From Halorubrum sp. Hd13 (GTDB lineage: Archaea; Halobacteriota; Halobacteria; Halobacteriales; Haloferacaceae): a stretch of DNA of 64,000 nucleotides. The position numbers were made by a program, and so were the translations under genes. Numbering within the stretch: the first letter of the stretch is position 1; every line of letters begins with the position of its first letter. Under the pieces are notes generated by a model. That model saw only the letters and a program-made list of their open reading frames with translations. It was not told the DNA's origin and made no database searches. The stretch is taken from the NCBI RefSeq assembly GCF_002252755.1, contig NZ_NHOY01000122.1:1-64000 (forward strand), read 5' to 3'. Shown one piece after another: positions 17,286 through 24,799 of the stretch.

Positions 17286-17981
17286 TTACTCGGCGAGCGT
17301 CCAGGCGTCGTCGCCGGCGGGCGCGGCCACGTCGCGGCGGACCATCTCGTCGAGCACCTCGTCGAGGCGGCCGGGCTGGGCGACCTCCATCTCGATGCGG
17401 CCGATGCTGTGGTACTCGTCGAGGTAGTGGCGGAGATCCTCGCGGTCGAAGACGTCCCGGTCGGCGCGCTCCATCGCGCCCTCGGTGAGGTCGATCATGT
17501 CCTCCAGGAAGTTCCACGGGTAGACGACCCACGTCCACTGTTCGAGCCGCTCGCCGACGAAGTCAGGCTGGAACTCGGAGGTGCCGAGCAGCTGGAGCGT
17601 CGCGGTGCGGATCTCGGCGGCGTCGCGGTCCTCGACGTACTCCTCGGCGCGGCGGATCGAGCCGCCGGTGTCCGCGATGTCGTCGATGATCAGGACGTTC
17701 TTCCCGTCGACGCTCCCCTCCGGCATGGGGTAGCGGATCTGGGGCTCGTCGGTCTTCTCCGCCGCGCCGACGTAGTGCTCCATCTTGAGGCTCGTGAGGT
17801 CGTTGAGCCCGAGGAAGTCGCAGACGCACCGCCCCGCGAACCAGCCCCCGCGAGCGAGCGCGACGACCATGTCCGGCTCGAAGTCGGCCCGTTTCACCGC
17901 GTTCGAGACGTTGCGGCAGAGCCCGTAGATGTACTCCCAGTTGGTGAGGGTGCAGTCGAAGTCGTCCGGGAGGTCGCTCAT
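17286..17981 (-). CDS. Purine-type phosphoribosyltransferase (COG2236 family)
   Basis: Transfers a ribosyl-phosphate from PRPP to a purine base. The PRPP-binding motif is clear: NVLIIDDIADTGGS. The upstream strand-loop is MVVALARGGWFAGR, and the start region LTNWEYIYGLCRNV matches the COG2236 family. A C-terminal extension of ~70 residues may be regulatory. I used the ATG at 17981 rather than an open extension 29 codons upstream, because it lies about 30 nt after a TATA-like element and restores the family start. The base specificity is uncertain. Co-transcribed with the HD nucleotidase. Confidence 0.8.
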   Translation of the reverse strand: MSDLPDDFDCTLTNWEYIYGLCRNVSNAVKRADFEPDMVVALARGGWFAGRCVCDFLGLNDLTSLKMEHYVGAAEKTDEPQIRYPMPEGSVDGKNVLIIDDIADTGGSIRRAEEYVEDRDAAEIRTATLQLLGTSEFQPDFVGERLEQWTWVVYPWNFLEDMIDLTEGAMERADRDVFDREDLRHYLDEYHSIGRIEMEVAQPGRLDEVLDEMVRRDVAAPAGDDAWTLAE

Positions 17982-18075
17982 ACGGCCGTTCCTCCCACCC
18001 GCGCGCTCATAAGGGTTTAGCAACGCCGCCGGAGAGGAGAGCGAGGCGAGCACTTCGGCGCGGTTCACTCGGAAA

Positions 18076-18240
18076 ACGCTGCGGTGGCGCGTGCCTCCGA
18101 GTGGCCGCCCTCGGCGGCCGCGAGGAGCACGCGCGAGCGACGAGGCTGGGGCTTTGGAGGTGTTCTCCGTCGGTCCGTAATCAACGATTTATAACCGTGC
18201 GACCGGAGCTTTGGAGGTGTTATCCGCTCCACCGACGGGA
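18076..18240 (+). repeat. Dispersed Halorubrum-type intergenic repeat, short copy with duplicated end
   Basis: This is the second copy of the element seen at 10981-11275, here in the plus orientation. It contains GCGGTGGCGCGTGCCTCCGA, GAGCACGCGCGAGCGACG, then GAGGCTGGGGCTTTGGAGG and TGTTCTCCGTCGGTCCG. The terminal motif GCTTTGGAGGTGTT occurs twice, at 18151-18164 and 18208-18221, each followed by a degenerate CCGTCGG or CCACCGACGG. Between them lies CGATTTATAACCGTG, which contains a TATA-like box. The rest of 17982-18350 holds the gatB promoter (GATTTAGG about 27 nt before its ATG) and nothing else I can identify. Confidence 0.65.
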
Positions 18241-18350
18241 ACGACGGAGAGAAAGGGGCCACGAACGCCGGAATCCACCCAACTCCGGCGGTAATACACG
18301 ACGTATCGGTCCCGACACGATTTAGGTGGCCCGCCCGCAACGGGTCGGTA

Positions 18351-19838
18351 ATGAGTACTCAGGCCGCGACGGAGGAGCGGACGGTCGTGATCGGGCTGGA
18401 GGTCCACGTCCAGCTCGAGACCGACACGAAGATCTTCTGCGGCTGTTCGACGGAGCCCGGAGACGAGGAGGAACCGAACACGCGCACGTGCCCGACCTGC
18501 CTCGGGCTCCCGGGCGCGCTGCCGGTCCTGAACGAGGCCGCCGTCGAGGCCGCGGTGAAGGTGGGGAAGGCGATCGACGCCGACATCCCCGAGACGACGA
18601 CGTTCCACCGGAAGAACTACTACTACCCCGACCTGCCGAAGAACTTCCAGCTCACCCAGTACGACGCCCCGATCTGCCAGTCCGGCGAGCTCGAGGTCCG
18701 CGTCGACGGCGAACCGCGGACCGTCGGGATCACCCGCGCGCACCTCGAGGAGGACCCCGGGAGCCTCCAGCACGCCGGCGGCTCCATCGAGTCGGCGACG
18801 CACACGCTCGTGAACTACAACCGCGCCGGGACGCCCCTGATGGAGATCGTCACGGAGCCCGACTTCCGGTCGCCGGCGGAGACCCGAGCGTTCCTGGCGA
18901 AGCTGGAGGAGGTCCTCGAATATCTCGGCGTCTTCGACCCGACCCGCGACGGGAGCCTGCGCGTCGACGCCAACGTCTCCTTAGTCCCGGCGGACCGGGT
19001 CGCCGACGACGGGGCGATCACCGACGACGCCCTCGCGGACGTGAACCGCGCGGAGGTGAAGAACATCTCCAGCCACAAGGGCGCCGAGCAGGCGCTCGCG
19101 TACGAGGTCACCCGACAGGAGAACGTGCTCCGTCGCGGCCGCGAGATCGAACAGGAGACGCGCCACTGGGACGAGTCGCGCGGCGTCACCGTCTCGATGC
19201 GCTCGAAGGAGGCCGAGAAGGACTACCGCTACTTCCGGGAGGCCGACCTCCCGGCGCTGGAGGTGTCGGACTGGAAGGAGCAGATCCCGATCCCCGAGCT
19301 GCCGGACGCCCGGCGGGAGCGCTTCCGCGAGGAGTACGGGCTCGACCGCGAGTCCGCCTCGAAGCTCACCTCGACGAAGGCGGTCGCGGACTTCTTCGAG
19401 GACGTCGCCGAGTCGTTCGACCCAGACCTCGCCGCGACCTGGGTCGCCGACAACCTGCTCGGCGAGCTCAACTACCGAGAGATGGCGATCACGGACGTCG
19501 AGGACCGGCTCGACGAGTTCACGCGCCTGATCGAGCTGGTCGACGCCGAGGAGCTCACCGTCAAGAACGCCGAGGAGGTCGTCTTACGCGAGATGCTCGA
19601 CGCGGGCGAGGACCCCGAGACGGTCATCGAGCGCGAGGGGCTCGGCGTGGCCGACTCCGGCGAGGTCGAGGCCGCCGTCGACGCCGCGATCGACGACAAC
19701 CCGGACGCGGTCGCCGACTACCACGACGGCGACGAGGGCGCGATCAACTTCCTCGTCGGTCAGGTGATGCAGGCGACGGGCGGCAGCGCCGACCCCGGGC
19801 AGGTGAACGGGCTGCTCCGCGAGCGGCTTGACGGGTAA
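18351..19838 (+). CDS. gatB: Asp/Glu-tRNA amidotransferase subunit B
   Basis: Subunit B of the GatCAB complex, which converts mischarged Glu-tRNA(Gln) and/or Asp-tRNA(Asn) to the amide forms by ATP-dependent transamidation. GatB binds the tRNA and phosphorylates the substrate. Diagnostic stretches are VIGLEVHVQLETDTKIFC, the zinc-site cysteines CPTCLGLPGALP, YYYPDLPKNFQLTQYD, and RAGTPLMEIVTEPDFRS. The C-terminal YqeY-like domain ends FLVGQVMQATGG. Length 495 aa is normal. gatA and gatC are not adjacent. Confidence 0.95.
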   Translation: MSTQAATEERTVVIGLEVHVQLETDTKIFCGCSTEPGDEEEPNTRTCPTCLGLPGALPVLNEAAVEAAVKVGKAIDADIPETTTFHRKNYYYPDLPKNFQLTQYDAPICQSGELEVRVDGEPRTVGITRAHLEEDPGSLQHAGGSIESATHTLVNYNRAGTPLMEIVTEPDFRSPAETRAFLAKLEEVLEYLGVFDPTRDGSLRVDANVSLVPADRVADDGAITDDALADVNRAEVKNISSHKGAEQALAYEVTRQENVLRRGREIEQETRHWDESRGVTVSMRSKEAEKDYRYFREADLPALEVSDWKEQIPIPELPDARRERFREEYGLDRESASKLTSTKAVADFFEDVAESFDPDLAATWVADNLLGELNYREMAITDVEDRLDEFTRLIELVDAEELTVKNAEEVVLREMLDAGEDPETVIEREGLGVADSGEVEAAVDAAIDDNPDAVADYHDGDEGAINFLVGQVMQATGGSADPGQVNGLLRERLDG

Positions 19839-19871
19839 CCGAATGCGTACCACCGACGAGGCGCTCCGCCG

Positions 19872-20120
19872 ATGAACGTCGCCGTCGATGTCGTCGGCGA
19901 GGGGACCCGCGAGGTCGACCTCGACGCCGACGCGACCTACGCGGACCTCATCCGCGAGGCGGGATACCACCCGCAGGAGGCGTCGGCCCTCGTCGACGGC
20001 TCGCCGGTCCCCGGCGACCGCGTCGTCGACGCCGAGGAGGTCCGGCTGCTCCGACTGGTAAAGGGAGGCGCGACGGACGGCGACGCGAGGGACCGGACCG
20101 CGGCGAACGACGGCGCGTGA
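19872..20120 (+). CDS. samp2: Ubiquitin-like small archaeal modifier protein (SAMP2-type) with C-terminal tail
   Basis: A beta-grasp protein closely resembling haloarchaeal SAMP2, which is conjugated to lysines and also carries sulfur for tRNA thiolation. The core runs MNVAVDVVGEGTREV to VRLLRLVKGG. In the SAMP2 proteins I know, the chain ends at the diglycine. Here 16 more residues (ATDGDARDRTAANDGA) follow before the stop. Either the tail is removed by a JAMM-type protease to expose the diglycine, or the protein cannot be activated. The TGA stop overlaps the GTG start of the acetyltransferase gene (GTGA), so the downstream coupling looks native rather than like a sequencing error. Confidence 0.82.
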   Translation: MNVAVDVVGEGTREVDLDADATYADLIREAGYHPQEASALVDGSPVPGDRVVDAEEVRLLRLVKGGATDGDARDRTAANDGA

Positions 20121-20680
20121 GCGGGGAGCGAGACGCGGACGGCGCGGACGGTGCAGACGACGCGGACGGCGCGGACGGTGCAGACGACGCGGACGGCGCC
20201 GGCGACACCGCGGCGACGGCCCCCGGCGGGTTCGCGGTCGAACCCGCCGACCCCGACGACCGGCTCGACGTCCTCCGCGTGCTCGACGCCGCCATGCTGG
20301 AGACGGACCCCGAAGTCGTCGACGCCGCGATCGACGCCGGCGACGCGCTCGTCGCCCGATTCGAACGGACGGGCGCGGTCGTCGGCGCGCTGGTCGCGAC
20401 GCGACCCGAACCGGAGCGACTCCGCGTCGACGCCGTGGCCGTCAGGCGGGCGCGTCGCGGTCGCGGGGTCGGCTCCGCGCTCGTCGCCGCGGCGGTCCGG
20501 CGCGCCGAGCGCGACGCCGGTGTCTCGGTCGTCTCCGCGGCGTTCGACCCCGGTCTCCGGGGGTTCTACGAGGGACTCGGATTCGCCGTCCGGCCCGTCG
20601 ACGCCGCTACCGACGCCACGGGCCGGGGTTCGGACCGCCTCGCGGGACGGGTGCCGGTGAACGGGCGCGACCGGTCGTGA
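20117..20680 (+). CDS. GNAT-family N-acetyltransferase
   Basis: An acetyl-CoA-dependent acetyltransferase. The GNAT fold shows the acetyl-CoA binding motif A as VRRARRGRGVGSALVAAAVRR and the C-terminal FYEGLGFAVR. The first ~35 residues are an Asp/Gly/Ala low-complexity segment encoded by tandem copies of a 27-bp unit (about 20130-20200). Start is GTG, overlapping the samp2 stop by 3 nt, which supports this start and a shared transcript. The acceptor is unknown. The pairing of SAMP2 with a GNAT gene is, to my recollection, conserved in haloarchaea. Confidence 0.8.
   Translation: MSGERDADGADGADDADGADGADDADGAGDTAATAPGGFAVEPADPDDRLDVLRVLDAAMLETDPEVVDAAIDAGDALVARFERTGAVVGALVATRPEPERLRVDAVAVRRARRGRGVGSALVAAAVRRAERDAGVSVVSAAFDPGLRGFYEGLGFAVRPVDAATDATGRGSDRLAGRVPVNGRDRS
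20130..20200 (+). repeat. 27-bp tandem repeat in the GNAT gene N-terminus
   Basis: A unit of about 27 bp beginning GACGCGGACGGCGCGG is repeated two and a half times in frame and encodes alternating DADGADGAD. It likely varies in copy number by slippage and lies outside the catalytic domain. Confidence 0.6.
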
Positions 20681-20734
20681 ACCGCCCGCAAGCGGCGCGT
20701 CCGACTCCCGGCTGACTGACCTTTTTCTACGTGG

Positions 20735-20748
20735 TATGTGTACACATA
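20735..20748. promoter_or_regulatory. Perfect 14-bp palindrome upstream of the coiled-coil gene
   Basis: TATGTGTACACATA is a perfect palindrome 12 nt before the ATG at 20761. Its position over or just after the expected transcription start suggests an operator; TTTTTC upstream may be part of a weak promoter. The binding factor is unknown. Confidence 0.4.
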
Positions 20749-20760
20749 TCTCACTCAAGA

Positions 20761-21204
20761 ATGCCCTCTACATCCGGCTCATCCGAGACGTCCGGTGGTA
20801 CCGACGTCGAGACGGCGGACTCCGAGGACGGTCCGCGGCTTCGAGTAACCGCGTCGGTGGGCTCGGCGAGCGACCGCCGTCCCGGCTACCACCACCGCGT
20901 CCGCGTCGCCGCGCTCGCGGCCGAACGCGAAGCGCTCGACGAGCAGGTGGACGCGCTCAGGGCCGAGATGGAGGCGCTCGAAGCGGAGGTCGAAGCGCTC
21001 GAACGAACCGTCGAGTCGAAGGACCGACAGCGACAGCAGGTGATCGACAACTACGAGACGATCGTCGCGAACCGATCGGAGCCCGACCGCGAGTCCGAGT
21101 CGGAGTCCGCGACGGCGGCGGAGTCGACGGGGCGGGGACCGCTGGCCGCGGTCGCGTCGCGGATCAAACGAGTGATAGCGCGGGTACGGCGCTCGGACGA
21201 GTAG
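20761..21204 (+). CDS. Coiled-coil protein, unknown function
   Basis: A 147-residue soluble protein. After a disordered Ser/Thr/Gly-rich N-terminus comes a continuous coiled coil (HHRVRVAALAAEREALDEQ to about ETIVANR, residues ~45-105). A basic C-terminal patch (RIKRVIARVRR) could contact nucleic acid or membrane. I do not recognise a family. It is the last gene with core-genome base composition before the island boundary at about 21.36 kb. The start at 20761 is preferred over a GTG ten codons upstream because a palindrome occupies that region. Confidence 0.65.
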   Translation: MPSTSGSSETSGGTDVETADSEDGPRLRVTASVGSASDRRPGYHHRVRVAALAAEREALDEQVDALRAEMEALEAEVEALERTVESKDRQRQQVIDNYETIVANRSEPDRESESESATAAESTGRGPLAAVASRIKRVIARVRRSDE

Positions 21205-21361
21205 CCGGAGCCCGCGTCCGATCGGGGGGAGCTCGCATCCGATGTCCATTTCCGGGTCGACCTCCTCGTTCCGGGTATGAACGCCGATTCGCCCGCGGTT
21301 TCGACGAACGCCCGACCGCGATCCGTGGTGGGAGACGTATGAGCGGAAAAGACGAGTACTA

Positions 21362-21391
21362 CAACTATTCCTCCCGATCTGTTGTGACTAC
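21362..21391 (+). repeat. 30-bp direct repeat, left copy
   Basis: This copy starts CAACTATTCCTCCCG and ends TGTTGTGACTAC. It matches 22994-23023 with one mismatch (C to G at the tenth base). The pair brackets the MNT/HEPN-like module and resembles att-type repeats left by integration, though no integrase lies between them. Confidence 0.7.
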
Positions 21392-21454
21392 CACTTTGTA
21401 GCCGGAGTCACCTGCTCTCGTTCGTCGGGCACGTTTTTTCACTCGGCGCGTGCC

Positions 21455-21690
21455 CTAACCCCCGAGAGTAGCATCCGTATCGTCGTCACTGCTCGTTCGG
21501 TTATCCACGATCTCGTCGCTGTGCCCCTCCGAGCCAGCTGGGAAAGCCCTCGCCGCCACGTTGAGCGGACAAAGCCCTCGTTGCTCGTATGGCGCCCCGG
21601 CCATGGTGTCGACCTCCCAGAACACGACTTCGTTGTCCGAGTGGAACTCAATGGCGATCCGGGCGCTGCAGCGGTGTCGGAGAAAAAGCC
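21455..21690 (-). pseudogene. Possible C-terminal remnant of an unidentified gene
   Basis: The minus-strand frame reads ARIAIEFHSDNEVVFWEVDT and continues through GAPYEQRGLCPLNVAARAF to a stop. The composition and acidic end look like genuine haloarchaeal protein rather than chance, but there is no credible start and no N-terminal domain. I cannot name the family. It probably is the tail of a gene truncated when the adjacent island integrated. Confidence 0.35.
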
Positions 21691-21722
21691 AAGAGGGTGG
21701 CAAAAACGATTTACCTTATTGG

Positions 21723-21735
21723 ACACTTTTAGTGT
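21723..21735. promoter_or_regulatory. Inverted repeat operator just before the MNT gene
   Basis: ACACT-TTT-AGTGT (21723-21735) ends 2 nt before the ATG at 21738 and follows an AT-rich promoter element (ATTTACCTTATT, about 21709-21720). The placement suits autoregulation by the winged-helix domain of the encoded protein. Confidence 0.5.
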
Positions 21736-21737
21736 AT

Positions 21738-22460
21738 ATGGACACTGAGAGTAACCAGTCTGTCGAGTTGCACGTCCCCTTTCCACTTGGAGAGGAGCAA
21801 GTGTTCCGGTACGAAGCGATGGAGGACGTGCTCGAACTCCTGATCCGCAATCCGTTTCGGGAGTTCACCGTGCGCCAACTTCGCGGACTCACGGATAACG
21901 GCTCGAAGACGACCACGCGTGCGGTCGACCTGCTCCAGCAGTTGGGGATCGTCCGTGTCGACGAAAGCGGGCGCAGTCGGAACGTCAGTCTCAACCGCGA
22001 ACAGGTGACGATCCCGGACGAACCGGTGTTCGCGTTGCCACAGGACGAGTTCCGCGAACCAGTGCGGGAATTCGCCGAACGGGCACAGGAGGAGGTGCCG
22101 TCGTTTTCGGCGCTGGTCGTGTTTGGGAGCGTCGCACGCGGTGAGGCCGACCGGCAGTCCGACATCGACATCTGGATGCTGGTCGATAACGACGACAATC
22201 TTCTGCAGGCACGGCGCACAGCGACCGACATCGCCGTCGATCTCGGCGAGCAGCGATTTGGCGAGCCGGGCGAGCGATACGAGTTCGAGGTGCTGGTCGA
22301 GTCCGTCAAGTCGGCTGTGAGTCACGGCGAGAAAGACGATGGCATTGACGACGTGCTGGGCGAGGGGATTGTAATCGAGGACTCCGACGCGTTGGAGCGG
22401 GTGAAGGATGTGGCGCTGGGTGGCGCCGATGCCGTCAAGATGATCGGAGATGGGCAATAA
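21738..22460 (+). CDS. Winged-helix MNT-type nucleotidyltransferase (antitoxin-like)
   Basis: A 240-residue protein. The N-terminal winged helix spans about residues 25-90 (LLIRNPFREFTVRQLRGL). The minimal nucleotidyltransferase domain has the full signature FGSVARGEADRQSDIDIWM (Gly-Ser and the two metal-binding Asp), with a possible third carboxylate in YEFEVLVES. Family members pair with HEPN toxins and neutralise them, often by AMP transfer. The next gene overlaps this one by 11 nt, as in such modules. The ATG at 21738 lies immediately after an inverted repeat operator, so it probably represses its own promoter. Confidence 0.8.
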   Translation: MDTESNQSVELHVPFPLGEEQVFRYEAMEDVLELLIRNPFREFTVRQLRGLTDNGSKTTTRAVDLLQQLGIVRVDESGRSRNVSLNREQVTIPDEPVFALPQDEFREPVREFAERAQEEVPSFSALVVFGSVARGEADRQSDIDIWMLVDNDDNLLQARRTATDIAVDLGEQRFGEPGERYEFEVLVESVKSAVSHGEKDDGIDDVLGEGIVIEDSDALERVKDVALGGADAVKMIGDGQ

Positions 22461-22935
22461 GGATCCATGTAGCGACGAGTTGAGTGCCGTCGTGGAAGCG
22501 TTCAACCGACGCGGTACCATAGAACCGGGACTCGATGTTGAGGACGATGCGCTCCTGCAACTACGCAAAGCGTGTCGCATTTTGGACGGCATTCAAGAGT
22601 TACAGGACATCGACCGACACCACACGTTGGTGGTCGAAGGATCGTTCGCGGCACTTGAGCGGACGGTACAATTTCACGTGGTTGACCAAGGACTGGTGGA
22701 GTCGAACGATATGCAATCTCACGAAGATACCTTTGAGTACGGGGCACAGACCGGCGTTTTCTCTCAGTCGACGAAAGCCGAACTGGTCGAACTTTGGAAG
22801 AACCACCGCAACGGGACGTACTATCAGCAGGAACGTGCGACCGCCGAACAGGCCGCGGCGATGCTGGAGTACGCGGAGTGTATGCACGACCACGTTCCGA
22901 GGATCGCCGGAAGAGCGCACGACTGTATCTGCTGA
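22450..22935 (+). CDS. HEPN-like partner of the MNT protein (putative toxin)
   Basis: A 161-residue, mostly helical protein that starts inside the last 11 nt of the MNT gene. The overlap and size fit the toxin half of an MNT/HEPN module, which in known cases is an RNase or is silenced by AMPylation. The segment LWKNHRNGTYYQQERATAEQ resembles the RN-centred active-site helix, but I do not see a clean R-x4-6-H, so the catalytic assignment is tentative. The fold call is from context and length. Confidence 0.6.
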   Translation: MGNKDPCSDELSAVVEAFNRRGTIEPGLDVEDDALLQLRKACRILDGIQELQDIDRHHTLVVEGSFAALERTVQFHVVDQGLVESNDMQSHEDTFEYGAQTGVFSQSTKAELVELWKNHRNGTYYQQERATAEQAAAMLEYAECMHDHVPRIAGRAHDCIC

Positions 22936-22993
22936 CGAGCGAGCGGATTTCCAGCCGTCGTTTATTCGCCGCGCCGTAGGAAGACGCGTTTTC

Positions 22994-23023
22994 CAACTAT
23001 TCGTCCCGATCTGTTGTGACTAC
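22994..23023 (+). repeat. 30-bp direct repeat, right copy
   Basis: Second copy of the repeat at 21362-21391, identical except for one base (CAACTATTCGTCCCG start). It lies 58 nt after the HEPN-like gene. Confidence 0.7.
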
Positions 23024-23433
23024 AAATTTCACGTCTTCGACAGCGACCTGCCACAGAGCCCACGCTTGCGCGAGCAACGACCTTGGGACAACATTATACC
23101 GCAACCACACATCTCTGGAACTCGTCGCAGAATCAAATTAGTGTATTAGGAACAAGGTAGTGTTCCAAAGCCCAAGATTAAAGTCGCCCCAGTGCCTACC
23201 GTCTGCTAACGCCTAAGGAGGCGGAATCAGTCGGCGAAGAAGACCAGTTGGTGCTTACGACGACAAGTTCGGCGTCACGTGCCCGGCGTTCTGTGGAAGG
23301 GTCGGCGGGCCCGTGACGCGGGCAGAGTCGCCGCGGTGGACGCGACGCGACTCCAGTTGCCCACTTCCAAGTGGGCGGGAGTTCGTCTTGAAACCTGCGT
23401 CTGCCGCGCTCCAGTCAGCAACCACTCGCAACC
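23024..23433. other. Intergenic region before the ubiquitin-like operon
   Basis: About 410 bp with no supported gene. It contains a short open plus-strand stretch ending TGA near 23317 that could be a coding remnant. A perfect hairpin CCCACTT-CC-AAGTGGG lies at 23360-23375, about 60 nt before the Ubl start, and could be an attenuator or a terminator of upstream transcription. I found no convincing TATA box for the Ubl operon. Confidence 0.4.
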
Positions 23434-23718
23434 ATGAGTGAACCTAACGACGCCGCCGAGCGCGGCACCGATCAAGGCGCATCGACCGTCACGTTCACCG
23501 TCAAGTCGGGACGTGGCGACAGTCAGGAGTTCGAGTTCCAGAAGGGAACCAAGGTGGGTGAAGCCGCCAAGGAGGTCGCCGAGACGTACGGCTACGACCC
23601 GGACGACCCCACGTTCGTCCACCCCAACGAGGGCGAACTCGACCGCAAAAAGCCACTCGCTCGGTACCACCTCGACGGCGACACGGTCACCCTCGTCAAC
23701 GAAGAGCGGGGCGTCTAG
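23434..23718 (+). CDS. Ubiquitin-like beta-grasp protein of a Bil-type operon
   Basis: A 94-residue protein. After a polar N-terminus of ~16 residues the chain TVTFTVKSGRGDSQEFEF, then a helix (GTKVGEAAKEVAETYG) and YHLDGDTVTLVNEERGV, alternates as expected for a beta-grasp ubiquitin-like fold. The C-terminus is Arg-Gly-Val: there is a single glycine followed by one extra residue, so activation would need removal of Val, a job for the JAMM protease encoded two genes downstream. The operon partners (putative E2, JAMM, E1) are the main evidence. It resembles single-domain modifiers of bacterial ubiquitin-like systems. The E2 gene starts 2 nt later. Confidence 0.7.
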   Translation: MSEPNDAAERGTDQGASTVTFTVKSGRGDSQEFEFQKGTKVGEAAKEVAETYGYDPDDPTFVHPNEGELDRKKPLARYHLDGDTVTLVNEERGV

Positions 23719-23720
23719 GC

Positions 23721-24212
23721 GTGCAGGCGGATGTCACCCGGGCACTGGTCGAGCGACAGCTCGCAGACGTCAGAGAACTGGCTCAGACGAACGGCTGGGA
23801 GGTCGAGGCCGATCTTGACGCGCTAACCGTCGAGGTGCGAATGCAGAGTCCCGTCGACGACGAAGAGTACGTCGTCCGGTTCGAATGCACCGGATACGAC
23901 GAGAAGCCACCATACGTGGAGATGGTACACCCCGAGACGGGCGAGGTCGGTCATTACGAGGCCTACTTCGACGACAGGGGGAAGAACCCCTTCCTCATCG
24001 CGTTCGACGACGGGCCTGAAGATCCCGTCCTGTGCCACCAGTACAACAGACGGGTGTACGACGATGACACCGACCTCCACAACAACTGGACGGTCGGTGA
24101 CTGGCAGTCCGACGCCGGGAATCTGACCACTCTCGGCGACATTGTCGCCGACATCTACCACCGAATCAGCGATACGGAACGGTATCAGGGACGGTACGAC
24201 GGTCAACGATGA
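23721..24212 (+). CDS. Putative E2-like conjugating protein (UBC fold)
   Basis: A 163-residue protein starting at GTG 2 nt after the Ubl stop. Residues ~45-130 have the strand pattern of prokaryotic E2 proteins: EEYVVRFECTGYDEKPPYVE, then PVLCHQYNRRVYDDDTDLHN and WTVGDWQSD. Cys105 in the LCH motif is the likely thioester-forming residue, and the following Trp-x4-Trp region resembles the conserved stretch after the catalytic Cys. The adenylated Ubl would pass from E1 to this Cys. The assignment rests on these motifs and the gene neighbours. Overlaps the JAMM gene by 4 nt. Confidence 0.65.
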   Translation: MQADVTRALVERQLADVRELAQTNGWEVEADLDALTVEVRMQSPVDDEEYVVRFECTGYDEKPPYVEMVHPETGEVGHYEAYFDDRGKNPFLIAFDDGPEDPVLCHQYNRRVYDDDTDLHNNWTVGDWQSDAGNLTTLGDIVADIYHRISDTERYQGRYDGQR

Positions 24213-24799
24213 ACCTCATCACGTCCCTCCGAACGGCAGTTCGCCGAATCTTCACGGCACAGAACGACGATCCTCAAGAAGACGGATGGGCCCCGCCGCG
24301 GCTCCTCGTCACGGAGGAAGTCTGTAGGGAGACGCAGCGAGGCCTTCGAAGCCACTCGCCCCCTCACGAAGATCACGAGGGGGTCGTCTACTGGGCAGGA
24401 AAGTCACTCCCGGACGAGTCAACGAAGGCCGCACTCACGGTCGTCGTCCCAGAGGCCACCACGACCACCGGATCGTACGATGTCTCCCCGGTGGCGAACG
24501 CGGCGGTGATAGACGCCGTCCACGACCACAACCTCGAACTGGTAGCCACTGTCCACAGTCACCCCGGCGAACGAACGAGCCACTCCGAGCTGGACAGCGA
24601 GGCCGCCCAGCTCCCGCACGAGGGGTACTTCTCGATTGTCGTCCCGAACTACGCTGCAGGTGGCGTCCGCCCCTACACCAATTGCGGCGTCCACGTGTAC
24701 CACGACGGCGACTTCGTGGAGTTGGACGCCTCGGTGATTGATGAGCGGGTCGAGACACTCCCCTCGGCACCATCTTACATCGACACCAGAGACCAATGA
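24209..24799 (+). CDS. JAMM/MPN+ metalloprotease of the ubiquitin-like operon
   Basis: A 196-residue zinc protease of the JAB1/MPN+ type. The complete JAMM motif is present: Glu57 in HEGVVYW, and H116-x-H118-x7-S126-x2-D129 in TVHSHPGERTSHSELD. Such enzymes remove ubiquitin-like proteins from targets or trim Ubl precursors; here it may cut the terminal Val of the Ubl next door. A 25-residue basic/polar N-terminus precedes the domain. It is coupled by 4-nt overlaps to the E2 before it and the E1 after it. Confidence 0.87.
   Translation: MNLITSLRTAVRRIFTAQNDDPQEDGWAPPRLLVTEEVCRETQRGLRSHSPPHEDHEGVVYWAGKSLPDESTKAALTVVVPEATTTTGSYDVSPVANAAVIDAVHDHNLELVATVHSHPGERTSHSELDSEAAQLPHEGYFSIVVPNYAAGGVRPYTNCGVHVYHDGDFVELDASVIDERVETLPSAPSYIDTRDQ

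Larger units (their letters stand above)
21205..21737. other. Island-boundary intergenic region
   Basis: A 533-bp stretch without a convincing gene. It holds two tiny overlapping frames (21278-21341 and 21339-21401), the left copy of a 30-bp direct repeat (21362-21391), a likely protein-coding remnant on the minus strand (about 21455-21690), and the promoter/operator of the MNT gene. The change from core genes to defence genes occurs here. Confidence 0.5.

Noticed and set aside
21278-21401. Two tiny overlapping frames (ATGA junction) at the island edge
   Set aside because: Only about 20 codons each, no family, and the second runs through the direct repeat; could be the 5' end of a destroyed gene but cannot be supported.
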